Positions 1 through 9,575 of a DNA stretch of 64,000 nt are shown one piece after another (positions within the stretch are counted from its first letter, which is position 1; every line of letters begins with the position of its first letter). This stretch comes from Flavobacterium undicola (lineage in GTDB: Bacteria; Bacteroidota; Bacteroidia; Flavobacteriales; Flavobacteriaceae). Below the pieces are notes generated by a model, which saw nothing but the letters and a program-made list of their open reading frames with translations, was not told the origin of the DNA and did no database searches. The position numbers were made by a program, and so were the translations under genes. The stretch covers positions 1 to 64,000 of the forward strand of contig NZ_JAAAPM020000020.1 in assembly GCF_009909155.2 (NCBI RefSeq), in the 5' to 3' direction.

Positions 1-90
1 TTTGCAAGCTTCATCATTTGGCAATTCTTTTATAAAGTTTAGTATGCTTTGTCCTTCAAATACTTCCATAACGACTGTTTTTAAAGACAT
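1..90 (-). mobile_element. N-terminus of IS1595/ISXO2-like transposase (partial)
   Basis: Read on the minus strand from an ATG at position 90, the first 30 codons are open and run off the left edge. An internal Met at position 69 is an alternative start, and the stretch after it (MEVFEGQSILNFIKELP followed by NDEACK) resembles the start of IS1595-family (ISXO2-like) transposases, which precedes a zinc-ribbon and a DDE domain. Only this fragment is visible, so the catalytic residues and the inverted repeats cannot be checked. The neighbouring gene on the plus strand lacks a start codon, which fits an insertion boundary near position 100-130, but I could not identify a terminal repeat there. 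Family assignment is from memory of the motif and is moderate. Confidence 0.45.
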
Positions 91-111
91 AAAAATACAG
101 AAACTAAATGA

Positions 112-1339
112 CTAACTCAATTAATTAATATAGAAAACGAGACAGAAAAAATAGATGTTAGTGGTGAAATTTATTTCGATTGGTTTCCTAATTATGGTTG
201 TTTTTTTTCAGGTACAATACATAATTATGATTTTGATAACTATTTACAAAATTTAGGTAAAACATACAAAACAATAATTAATAAAGCTGAAATAGGAAAT
301 GCTTTAATAATAAACACAACAACATCAATTGGCTCAGACAGTTCACAAATAAAAGGAAAATTTCTCAACAAAATTACAATTGGAGAAATAGAGCAATCAA
401 TTGATTTAGTTTCGTTTTCTATTCCAAATTTAAAATCAATATCTGGGGAAGTTGTAAAAAAAATAACTATATCAAATAAAAGAACAAGTTGTTCTAGAAT
501 TAAACTTGAAAATAACGAATGGACAATCACAATTGATAAAGACCTTGACTATAATAGACTAGAACAAGAACTAAAAAGTATTGGAGGATATAATATTTTG
601 TATTCTGGAAATATCATAAAAACAGATAAAACAAAATTTAGTTATCTAGAAACCAATGAAATTATTAGCTGTTTAGATGTTTTTATAAGTTTTATTAATG
701 GACGGAAGCTTTCTTGTTTATTTACAATGGGATTCAATGAAGATTGCAAAATTTGGACTGATTATAATTCAAAACGAGTAGAAACATATAAAGATGTAAA
801 AACCTTTCTTTTTTATAGAAATATAGATAGTCTAAATTTAATGTGGAAAGAATTTAGCACTATTTGGCAATCTGCTTCAGGGAAAGATTTTTTAACATCA
901 ATAATCCATTGGTATATAGAATCAAGCTGGTTTGATTGAAGGCTCTATAATTATGGCACAAGCTGGATTAGAAGAATTATATTATTGGACTTCAACAAAT
1001 AAAAAACATCCTGACAAGACTCCTAATAAATTCCGAGAACTAATTAAATACTTAAATTTAGTTGATTCTGAAATTCTTTCTAATTATAAAAGTCTAGAAT
1101 TTTTCGCTGAAAACCATATTAAAAACCCTAATTATAGAGACATTTCTGGAATTATAACCACAATTAGAAACAATATTGTACACCCAATTGAAAATGTTAA
1201 GATTACCGTGGAAACGAAACACGAAGCATGGCAACTTTGTCTTTGGTTAATTGAAATAACCTTACTTAAAATACTTAATCATCAAGGACTATATTTCGAC
1301 AGAGCAAGAAGAATCAATTTTGATTATATCATTTCCTGA
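112..1339 (+). pseudogene. Frameshifted, start-less ApeA-like HEPN domain protein
   Basis: Frame 1 is open from 112 to the stop at 937-939, and frame 2 continues from about 932 to 1339. The two parts read as one protein: frame 1 ends HWYIESSWFD and frame 2 goes on IEGSIIMAQAGLEEL, a junction typical of ApeA-type HEPN proteins (N-terminal domain of about 270 residues, then a C-terminal HEPN domain). The HEPN half contains RNNIVH, matching the Rx4-6H nuclease motif. Removing one T from the TTT run at 931-933 would restore a continuous frame. No ATG or GTG lies in frame before a TTG at 598, deep inside the open frame, so the 5' end is also missing. ApeA-type proteins are known from anti-phage defence (abortive infection). 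It is probably inactive, unless the frameshift is a sequencing error or programmed. Confidence 0.6.
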
Positions 1340-1342
1340 TTT

Positions 1343-1486
1343 TAGCCCCGATTGAAGTGAAAAGCCCGGAGTCTTTTTGTGCTGTTTTTTTTAGTGTCAC
1401 AAAGCGACCAAAGGAAGCTCTTGTAACACTTTATAAAAAACAAACAACAAGACGAGGACTTGAAATGGAAAGCGGGAAATAGCTTC
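1343..1486. repeat. Flavobacterium-type intergenic element (TAGCCCCGAT...GCGGGAAATAGCT)
   Basis: The gap between the HEPN remnant and miaB starts with TAGCCCCGATTGAAGTG and ends with GGAAAGCGGGAAATAGCTTC, separated by a T-rich loop and a less conserved middle. This pairing of a 5' TAGCCCCGAT box and a 3' AGCGGG-ATAGCT box resembles a non-coding element I recall in many intergenic regions of Flavobacterium genomes. Its function is unknown to me, and no ORF is supported inside it. The rest of this roughly 300-base gap holds only the miaB promoter. Confidence 0.4.
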
Positions 1487-1589
1487 AAATAATATTAAAT
1501 TGAAGTGTACCTCTATTTGTTTAGATATTCAAATTAGTAATCTTCAATCCTACAATCCTTTAAATTTTGTTAATTCTTCATCTGACATC

Positions 1590-1621
1590 TTGTCATATCC
1601 GTTTGATTTCTCTTATCTTTG
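1590..1621 (+). promoter_or_regulatory. Bacteroidota-type promoter of miaB
   Basis: TTG at 1590-1592 and TATCTTTG at 1614-1621 fit the -33 TTG / -7 TAnnTTTG consensus with a 21-base spacer. The -7 box overlaps a possible upstream TTG start at 1619, which argues that translation begins at the ATG at 1640. Confidence 0.55.
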
Positions 1622-1639
1622 TGCTTTGAAACAACTAGA

Positions 1640-3085
1640 ATGGAAAAGATTATTGAAGAGAGCAAACAAGGTGAAAGCCTTGTACTGGAAAATAAACCAG
1701 AGAATACTAAAAAATTATATATTGAAAGTTATGGCTGCGCAATGAACTTTTCGGATAGCGAAATAGTTGCCTCTATATTGTCTGGTAACGGATACAACAC
1801 AACAACGATTTTAGAAGAAGCCGATTTGGTTTTAGTAAATACTTGTTCGATTCGCGACAAAGCGGAACAAACCATTCGCAAACGTTTAGAAAAATACAAT
1901 GCGGTAAAACGCATCAATTCAAAAATGAAAGTGGGCGTTCTTGGCTGTATGGCAGAACGTTTGAAAAGTCAGTTTTTAGAAGAAGAAAAAATTGTAGACT
2001 TAGTAGTGGGTCCTGACGCTTATAAAGATTTACCGAATCTTTTGAGCGAAGTGGAAGAAGGTCGTGATGCCATTAATGTTATTTTATCAAAAGAAGAAAC
2101 TTACGGTGATATTTCGCCAGTGCGATTGATGAGCAACGGAATTACCGCTTTAGTTTCTATCACCCGTGGTTGCGATAACATGTGTACTTTTTGCGTGGTT
2201 CCTTTTACTCGCGGTCGTGAACGCAGCCGCGAACCACAAAGTATCATGGCAGAAATTCAGGATTTATGGGATAAAGGCTTTAAAGAAATCACGCTCTTAG
2301 GTCAAAACGTAGATAGCTATTTATGGTATGGTGGCGGATTGAAAAAAGATTTTGAGAACGCAACTGAAATGCAAAAAGCAACTGCTGTAAATTTTGACCA
2401 ATTGTTAGAAATGGTTGCCGTTACTTTTCCTAAAATGCGCATTCGATTTTCGACTTCTAACCCGCAAGATATGCACGAAAGTGTTTTACATATTATTGCA
2501 AAGTATCCTAATATTTGTAAACACATTCACTTGCCTGTACAATCAGGAAGCAATAGAATCCTGAAAGAAATGAATCGTTTGCATAGCCGTGAAGAATACA
2601 TGACTTTGATTGACAAAATCAGAAGTATTATTCCGAACAGTTCGATTTCGCAAGATATGATTGCCGGATTCCCAACAGAAACCGAAGAAGATCATCAAGA
2701 CACCTTGAGTTTAATGGAATATGTAAAATATAATTTTGGTTATATGTATTCGTATTCCGAACGTCCGGGAACTTTGGCTGGAAGAAAAATGGAAGATGAC
2801 GTAACTGAAGAAACCAAAGCTCGAAGATTACAAGAAATTGTCGATTTACAACAAAAACACGCCTGGTTACGCTCAGAAGAATTCATTGGACAAACAGTAG
2901 AAGTTTTGGTCGAAAAAGTTTCTAAAAAATCTAAGGAAGAATTCTCAGGAAGAAACTCTCAAAGTATTACGGTAGTTTTCCCTAAAGAGGATTATAAAAT
3001 TGGTGACTTTGTGAATGTAAAAATCAATTCTTGTACCAGCGGAACTTTGAAAGGAGAAGCGGTAGGATATTCTGAAATGAATTAG
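1640..3085 (+). CDS. miaB: tRNA-2-methylthio-N6-dimethylallyladenosine synthase MiaB
   Basis: This radical-SAM methylthiotransferase adds a 2-methylthio group to i6A37 of tRNAs in the cytoplasm. The 481-residue protein has the N-terminal methylthiotransferase domain with its cluster cysteines (YGCAMNFSDSE, NTCSIRDKAEQ, GVLGCMAE), then the radical-SAM motif CDNMCTFC with the usual following TRGRERSR, and a C-terminal TRAM-like segment from about residue 410. I chose ATG 1640 over the in-frame TTG at 1619 because a promoter -7 box covers the TTG and because family members begin close to this Met. It is followed by an inverted-repeat element and then a small membrane protein. The family call is secure. 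Confidence 0.95.
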   Translation: MEKIIEESKQGESLVLENKPENTKKLYIESYGCAMNFSDSEIVASILSGNGYNTTTILEEADLVLVNTCSIRDKAEQTIRKRLEKYNAVKRINSKMKVGVLGCMAERLKSQFLEEEKIVDLVVGPDAYKDLPNLLSEVEEGRDAINVILSKEETYGDISPVRLMSNGITALVSITRGCDNMCTFCVVPFTRGRERSREPQSIMAEIQDLWDKGFKEITLLGQNVDSYLWYGGGLKKDFENATEMQKATAVNFDQLLEMVAVTFPKMRIRFSTSNPQDMHESVLHIIAKYPNICKHIHLPVQSGSNRILKEMNRLHSREEYMTLIDKIRSIIPNSSISQDMIAGFPTETEEDHQDTLSLMEYVKYNFGYMYSYSERPGTLAGRKMEDDVTEETKARRLQEIVDLQQKHAWLRSEEFIGQTVEVLVEKVSKKSKEEFSGRNSQSITVVFPKEDYKIGDFVNVKINSCTSGTLKGEAVGYSEMN

Positions 3086-3102
3086 GTTGTTAGTCACTTT
3101 GA

Positions 3103-3195
3103 GTCATTGCGAGGAACGAAGCAATCACTCTAATACAAGTCCGAAACAATTGGAATCGATATACTAGATGTGATTGCTTTGTTCCTCGCAATGAC
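3103..3195. repeat. 26-bp inverted repeat, MITE/REP-like intergenic element
   Basis: The arm at 3103-3128 (begins GTCATTGCGAGGAACGAAGC) is repeated in inverted orientation at 3170-3195 with a single mismatch, enclosing 41 bases. Both arms contain the core ATTGCGAGGAACGAAGCAAT that I recall as a common dispersed intergenic repeat in Flavobacteriia. It lies just after the miaB stop, so it could act as a transcript-end hairpin or be a non-autonomous mobile element. Confidence 0.65.
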
Positions 3196-3210
3196 AAATA
3201 AAAAAACAAA

Positions 3211-3357
3211 ATGACAAAGAAACAAATACTTATCGTTATAGCTACTTTTATAATTGGATTTGGAGCTACTTTCTATATTATTAGAACTTATTTCCCAAAA
3301 CATAAAGTAGAAAAAACAGCCCAAGTAAAAGACACACTGACAAAAACTGATGAATAA
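3211..3357 (+). CDS. Small single-pass membrane protein, 48 residues
   Basis: ATG at 3211 opens a 48-codon frame ending with TAA at 3357. The product starts MTKKQ, continues with a hydrophobic segment at about residues 6-25 (ILIVIATFIIGFGATFYII) and ends with a charged, Lys- and Thr-rich tail, giving one membrane helix. It sits between miaB and the sigma-54 activator on the same strand, 76 bases before the latter. I do not recognise a named family. Its organisation (basic N-terminus, clean helix, polar tail) makes a real small protein more likely than a chance ORF. Confidence 0.5.
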   Translation: MTKKQILIVIATFIIGFGATFYIIRTYFPKHKVEKTAQVKDTLTKTDE

Positions 3358-3433
3358 GATATTTTAAAATCAATATATTTTTCTCATTTTAAATGATATC
3401 AAAGTTCTCTCGAAGCCTTTAAATAAAATAACG

Positions 3434-4690
3434 ATGGAATCAGTTCAAAACATAAAACAACGATTTGAGATTATTGGAAATGACCCAAAGCTCAATCGTG
3501 CAATAGAAAAAGCCATTCAAGTAGCTCCTACTGACATTTCGGTGTTGGTTACCGGAGAAAGTGGTGTTGGTAAAGAAAATATTCCGAGAATAATCCATTC
3601 GCTATCGCATAGAAAACACGGTAAATACATTGCCGTAAACTGTGGTGCTATTCCCGAAGGAACCATTGACAGTGAGCTTTTTGGTCACGAAAAAGGTGCT
3701 TTTACAGGCGCAACAAGCACTCGTGAAGGTTATTTTGAAGTAGCCAACGGCGGAACTATTTTCCTTGATGAAGTAGGCGAATTACCGCTAACTACCCAAG
3801 TGCGTTTGCTACGTATTCTTGAAAACGGCGAATTCTTAAAAGTAGGTTCTTCACAGGTTCAAAAAACCGACGTAAGAATTGTAGCTGCAACCAACGTTAA
3901 TCTATTTAATGCTATCGAAAAAGGGAAGTTTCGTGAAGATTTATATTATCGTTTAAGCACCGTAGACATTGCCTTGCCAGCTTTGCGAGATCGTGAAGAG
4001 GATATCCATTTATTGTTTCGAAAATTTGCTGCCGATTTTGCCCATAAATACAAAATGCCTCCATTAAAGTTAGCTGAAAATGCAGTGCATTTATTGCAAA
4101 AATACAGATGGAGCGGAAATATTCGTCAACTTAGAAACGTTGCTGAACAAATTTCGGTCTTGGAAACCAATCGTGATATTTCGGCTGCGACTTTGCAAGC
4201 TTATTTGCCACCAACCGAAGGTAGCAACCTCCCATCGGTAATTAAAAACAATAAATCAGACAGTGATTTTAGTACCGAAAGAGATATTTTATACAAAGTA
4301 CTTTTTGATATGAAAAGTGATTTGAACGATTTAAAAAAATTGACTTTGGAACTAATGAAAAGCGGCACTGCAAAAGCTCAGGATATTAATCCAAATTTAA
4401 TTCAGAAAATATACGGCTCTAAAGAAGAAGATAGCGAAATCGAGTTTGAAGAACAACCGGTAACAGCTGTAATGACGCCTTCACACAACGAAAACTACAG
4501 AGAAACTGAAGACAACTATCTTTTTGCAGAAACCATTGAAGAAGAGGAAGTTTTACGATTAGAGCAAAAAGAAATCGAAATGATTAAAAAGTCATTAGAA
4601 AAAAACAAAGGAAAAAGAAAAGCGGCTGCGGATGAATTAGGTATTTCGGAGCGAACATTGTATCGAAAAATAAAACAATTTGATTTGTAA
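3434..4690 (+). CDS. Sigma-54-dependent transcriptional activator without receiver domain
   Basis: This is a 418-residue AAA+ enhancer-binding protein that would remodel RNA polymerase holding sigma-54. Walker A is GESGVGKE at 41-48, the sigma-54 contact loop GAFTGA is at 88-93, Walker B (GGTIFLDE) is near 106-113, and a Fis-type helix-turn-helix (AAADELGISERTLYRKIK) closes the protein. There is no N-terminal receiver, GAF or PAS domain; the AAA+ module begins within the first 40 residues. A poorly conserved acidic linker spans about 265-370. It precedes lptE, the TPR-like gene and secG on the same strand, suggesting co-expression with envelope genes. Its signal input is not evident from sequence. 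Confidence 0.9.
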   Translation: MESVQNIKQRFEIIGNDPKLNRAIEKAIQVAPTDISVLVTGESGVGKENIPRIIHSLSHRKHGKYIAVNCGAIPEGTIDSELFGHEKGAFTGATSTREGYFEVANGGTIFLDEVGELPLTTQVRLLRILENGEFLKVGSSQVQKTDVRIVAATNVNLFNAIEKGKFREDLYYRLSTVDIALPALRDREEDIHLLFRKFAADFAHKYKMPPLKLAENAVHLLQKYRWSGNIRQLRNVAEQISVLETNRDISAATLQAYLPPTEGSNLPSVIKNNKSDSDFSTERDILYKVLFDMKSDLNDLKKLTLELMKSGTAKAQDINPNLIQKIYGSKEEDSEIEFEEQPVTAVMTPSHNENYRETEDNYLFAETIEEEEVLRLEQKEIEMIKKSLEKNKGKRKAAADELGISERTLYRKIKQFDL

Positions 4691-4738
4691 TTTAGCCACA
4701 AAGATGCAAAGCCACAAATAGTTTCTTTGAAAAATGAA

Positions 4739-4746
4739 TATCTTTG
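4739..4746 (+). promoter_or_regulatory. Possible -7 box upstream of lptE
   Basis: TATCTTTG matches TAnnTTTG and lies 44 bases before the lptE ATG at 4791. I see no TTG at the right distance upstream, so this is only a half-match. It argues against the longer in-frame start at 4734. Confidence 0.3.
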
Positions 4747-4790
4747 ACCCAATCATTAACAAACTGTTGAAGCAATTTTTAAAACAAAAA

Positions 4791-5294
4791 ATGAAATACA
4801 TAAAACTTATTCTACTTTCAATAATTGCATTAAGCGTAAATAGTTGTTCTATTTACAACTTCACGGGAACTGGAAAAATTGATGCCAAAACCTTCCAAGT
4901 TAATTTCTTTCAAAATAATGCCGATTTAATCGAACCTGGAATAGATAGAACATTTACACTTGCGCTTCAAGATATTCTTCAAAATCAAACCAATTTAAAC
5001 TTGGTAAAAAATGGTGCCGATTTAACTTATGAAGGAGAAATTGTCGATTATAGAATAAGCCCAATGACGGCTACAGCCGATCAGCAAGCTTCTCAAAACA
5101 GATTAAAAATTCGAGTAAATGTCAGATTTATGAACAAGAAGAAAGAGACTGACGATTTTGAAAAAACTTTCGAATTCTATTATGATTATCCTGCAACAAC
5201 ACAACTGCAGGGAGCTACTTTAAACACCGCTTTAAAAGAGATATTTGAAAGAATTACCCAAGATATTTTCAATGAATCATTAGCTAAATGGTAA
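4791..5294 (+). CDS. lptE: LptE-like LPS-assembly lipoprotein
   Basis: The 167-residue product begins MKYIKLILLSIIALSVNSC, a signal peptide with a lipobox Cys at residue 19. It is followed by a compact domain with SIYNFTGTGKI and a conserved early region of the Bacteroidota LptE family. LptE plugs the LptD outer-membrane channel and helps place lipopolysaccharide on the cell surface. The frame is open upstream to an ATG at 4734, but that would place 19 residues before the signal peptide, so 4791 is preferred. It lies 100 bases after the sigma-54 activator and 24 bases before the next gene, consistent with an operon. Confidence 0.8.
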   Translation: MKYIKLILLSIIALSVNSCSIYNFTGTGKIDAKTFQVNFFQNNADLIEPGIDRTFTLALQDILQNQTNLNLVKNGADLTYEGEIVDYRISPMTATADQQASQNRLKIRVNVRFMNKKKETDDFEKTFEFYYDYPATTQLQGATLNTALKEIFERITQDIFNESLAKW

Positions 5295-5318
5295 CATCGC
5301 AAACTGAATATTAAAAAA

Positions 5319-6182
5319 ATGAACGTAACCGATTATACTTATTTAATCAACAAACCCAACACAATTACCGAAAAGCAAACTCTTGCTTTAGAGAAAGTAT
5401 TGGATGAATTTCCTTATTTTCAAAGCGCCAGAGCCTTGCGATTGAAAGGACTTTACAATGAAAATAGTTTTAAGTATAATTCGGCATTAAAAGTTACAGC
5501 AGCACATACCACTGACAGAGCTATTTTATTTGATTTCATCAGTTCGGAAAGTTTTAATGCCATTCAAAAAGATTTATTCGAAAAGAAAACAAATGAACTA
5601 CTTGCTATCAAAGTAATAGATAGTATCGAAATTATTCAGAAAGAAAAAGCAGAAATCAACGAAAACAAAGTAGAATTCGAAACTACTACTTCAATCGATA
5701 TTGAAGAAGATCAACCTATCGAATCTGAAAAAACAGCAAGTACTCCCGAAGAAAATCTAGAATTAGGCAAACCTCTAAATTTCTCCAAAAACGAAACCCA
5801 TTCTTTTCAGGAATGGCTTCAACTTTCAAGAATACAGCCTATAGACAGAAAATTGGAAACTAAAAGCCGTTCAAATAGCACGAAAGAGGAAGATGAACTT
5901 AAAAAGAAAAAAGAATCTATCATCAATAAATTCATCGAAAGTAATCCAAGGATCCCGGCTGTAAAATCTGGAAGTACCCCAAACATTACTATTGACATCA
6001 ATAAAGAGGACACTAGCTCGTTAATGACCGAGACTTTAGCCAAAGTATATTTGGAACAAAAAAAATATCAAAAAGCGATTCAAGCTTATGAAATATTAAT
6101 TTTGAAATATCCAGAAAAAAGTAGTTTCTTTGCAGACCGCATATTAGATATTAAGATTTTACAACAAAACAATAATAATTAA
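5319..6182 (+). CDS. TPR-like protein of unknown function
   Basis: A 287-residue protein with no signal peptide or membrane helix. The N-terminal third (about 1-100) is helical and includes FPYFQSARALRLKGLYN, the middle (about 110-200) is acidic, low in complexity and probably disordered, and the C-terminus (about 235-280) reads like a single TPR unit (YLEQKKYQKAIQAYEILILK). It is 3 bases from secG and follows lptE, an arrangement I recall from other flavobacteria. A scaffolding role is possible, but no specific function can be assigned. Confidence 0.75.
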   Translation: MNVTDYTYLINKPNTITEKQTLALEKVLDEFPYFQSARALRLKGLYNENSFKYNSALKVTAAHTTDRAILFDFISSESFNAIQKDLFEKKTNELLAIKVIDSIEIIQKEKAEINENKVEFETTTSIDIEEDQPIESEKTASTPEENLELGKPLNFSKNETHSFQEWLQLSRIQPIDRKLETKSRSNSTKEEDELKKKKESIINKFIESNPRIPAVKSGSTPNITIDINKEDTSSLMTETLAKVYLEQKKYQKAIQAYEILILKYPEKSSFFADRILDIKILQQNNNN

Positions 6183-6185
6183 GTA

Positions 6186-6515
6186 ATGAGCACATTTTCA
6201 ATTTTTTTAGTTTTAATAACAATAGTTTGTTTTCTATTGATCGTAGTAATTATGGTTCAAAACCCTAAAGGTGGTGGATTATCTTCTTCAGTTGGTGGAT
6301 CACAAATGTTAGGTGGTGTACAAAAAACAACAGACTTTTTAGATAAAAGTACCTGGACTTTAGCCATCGTTTTAATCGCTTTGATTTTACTATCAAGTTT
6401 AAGTTTTACAGGAACATTAAGCGACTCTGATTCTAAAATTATTGACAACACTGAAGCTGCTGCTCCTGCTGCTCAACCAGCTGTGCCAGTTACACCAGCA
6501 ACTCCTGCAAAATAA
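6186..6515 (+). CDS. secG: Protein translocase subunit SecG
   Basis: A 109-residue inner-membrane protein with two hydrophobic helices (about 3-22 and 57-78) flanking the typical SecG loop VQNPKGGGLSSSVGG, then GGVQKTTDFLDKSTW. SecG assists SecYEG-mediated export. The C-terminal tail is Ala/Pro-rich. It starts 3 bases after the preceding stop, so translation is probably coupled. A terminator follows. Confidence 0.93.
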   Translation: MSTFSIFLVLITIVCFLLIVVIMVQNPKGGGLSSSVGGSQMLGGVQKTTDFLDKSTWTLAIVLIALILLSSLSFTGTLSDSDSKIIDNTEAAAPAAQPAVPVTPATPAK

Positions 6516-6540
6516 TTACTATTCTAAATAGATTAAAAAA

Positions 6541-6567
6541 TGCCAGCCTGTCAAAGCTGGCATTTTT
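6541..6567 (+). terminator. Intrinsic terminator after secG
   Basis: TGCCAGC (6541-6547) pairs with GCTGGCA (6556-6562) across an 8-base loop and is followed by TTTTT. An A-run precedes it. It separates the sigma-54/lptE/secG unit from groES. Confidence 0.85.
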
Positions 6568-6657
6568 CATAAGAAAATATGTCAGTCTTATTTGCGATGG
6601 CACAATTTCTGAAAACAAAAAAGCAACAATAAAAATCATAATTTAAAATATAAAAAC

Positions 6658-6933
6658 ATGGCATTAAACATTAAACCGCTTTCAGACAGAGTTCTTATTG
6701 AACCCGTTGCAGCCGAAACTAAAACTGCTTCAGGAATTTTCATCCCAGACACTGCAAAAGAAAAACCACAAAAAGGAACTGTTGTTGCTGTAGGAAATGG
6801 AACAAAAGACCACACAATGACAGTGAAAATAGGTGATTCAGTGCTTTACGGTAAATATGCTGGAACCGAACTAAAATTAGAAGGAAAAGATTATTTGATT
6901 ATGAGAGAAGATGATATTCTTGCAATAATCTAA
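6658..6933 (+). CDS. groES: Co-chaperonin GroES
   Basis: The 91-residue GroES/Cpn10 lid protein starts [16 protein letters not shown]. It includes the mobile-loop region [11 protein letters not shown] and the later [18 protein letters not shown] stretch (here [14 protein letters not shown]). It caps the GroEL chamber during ATP-driven protein folding in the cytoplasm. groEL follows 72 bases downstream, in the usual operon order. No CIRCE-type inverted repeat was seen in the 90 bases upstream. Confidence 0.97.
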   Translation: MALNIKPLSDRVLIEPVAAETKTASGIFIPDTAKEKPQKGTVVAVGNGTKDHTMTVKIGDSVLYGKYAGTELKLEGKDYLIMREDDILAII

Positions 6934-6996
6934 AAAAACAAGTATTAAGAACTGAGTACAAAGTATTAAGATTTTTAAAACAAAAATATAAAGTAA

Positions 6997-8634
<1,638 letters not shown>

Positions 8635-8706
8635 TAATTTTTCTAAAAAGAAAAACAAAATACAACACCAAAATTCCAAATCTAAAAATTGGAATTGAAA
8701 CAAAAA

Positions 8707-8743
8707 AATCCGTCTCGTTATTTTTAACGAGACGGATTTTTTG
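8707..8743 (+). terminator. Intrinsic terminator after groEL
   Basis: A perfect 14-bp stem, AATCCGTCTCGTTA (8707-8720) with its complement at 8725-8738, has a TTTT loop and a following T-run. The A-run on its left side makes it potentially bidirectional for the convergent gene at 8764. Confidence 0.9.
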
Positions 8744-8763
8744 TTTATAGAAATTCAGCTAAT

Positions 8764-9447
8764 TTATTCTTTAGAAGCTGGTATTTTTTTTGCCAATTTA
8801 AGAATTACTGGTAATAGTGTTACCAGAACCAAAGCAATAACAATAATCTCAATGTGTTTTTTCAAATCTATATCATAATTTTTTAGCAAGAAACCATACA
8901 AATAATGTCCTGCAAAGATTAATGTGAAAGACCAAAGAAAAGAACTCACAACATTAAAAAACATGAATTTTTTTCTCTCCATAGTAACTATTCCAGCTAC
9001 AATAGGAGCAAAAGTTCTGAAAATAGGTAAAAATCGAGCAAAAATGATAGCTCTTCCTCCGTGTCTTTCAAAGAAATCTTTAGACTGGATAAGGTAGTTT
9101 TTCTTAAACCAAAAACTATCCTCTTTATTATACAGATAATAACCACTTTTAGCCCCGAACCAATAGCCTACAATATTTCCAAAAATACCTGCAAAAGCAA
9201 CCAGTGTTGACAACAAAGTTACATTCACAAAATCACTTTCAATAGACAATATGTTTTCTATCAGGTCTCTATTATAAATTCCCGCAAGAAAAAGCAAACT
9301 ATCCCCCGGCAAAAAGAAACCGGCAAACAATCCTGTCTCAGCAAAAACAATAAACAATACTATATAAATACCTAATTTTATTCCATTCACATCAAAATGA
9401 ATATAAAAAAGTGGGTCAATTAAATTCTTCCAATCAAAACTATTCAT
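8764..9447 (-). CDS. VTT/DedA-family membrane protein
   Basis: A 227-residue inner-membrane protein with about five hydrophobic segments. It has the DedA/SNARE-associated (VTT) signatures: ETGLFAGFFLPGDSLLF, a GNIVGYWFGAKSGY stretch, and FARFLPIFRTFAPIVAG with the characteristic Arg/Pro pattern. Family members flip or transport lipids such as undecaprenyl phosphate or phosphatidylethanolamine, but the substrate here cannot be read from sequence. It is convergent with groEL and separated from the next minus-strand gene by about 130 bases. Confidence 0.88.
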   Translation of the reverse strand: MNSFDWKNLIDPLFYIHFDVNGIKLGIYIVLFIVFAETGLFAGFFLPGDSLLFLAGIYNRDLIENILSIESDFVNVTLLSTLVAFAGIFGNIVGYWFGAKSGYYLYNKEDSFWFKKNYLIQSKDFFERHGGRAIIFARFLPIFRTFAPIVAGIVTMERKKFMFFNVVSSFLWSFTLIFAGHYLYGFLLKNYDIDLKKHIEIIVIALVLVTLLPVILKLAKKIPASKE

Positions 9448-9575
9448 TCTTCCTTATTTTATTCAAAATATTTCGACGGTGAAAGTAAGAATAATTTATA
9501 TCAACCACAATTTATTCATTTGTTTTAAAGTTTTATTAACGATAAAAACAGTATTCTTTTCGAAGTATATTTTTA

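Noticed and set aside
240..530. Minus-strand 96-codon frame
   Set aside because: It lies opposite the open frame of the HEPN-type gene, has no recognisable family and is explained by AT-rich complementarity.
1500..1745. Plus-strand 81-codon frame upstream of miaB
   Set aside because: It overlaps the miaB promoter and its first codons in another frame; no recognisable protein.
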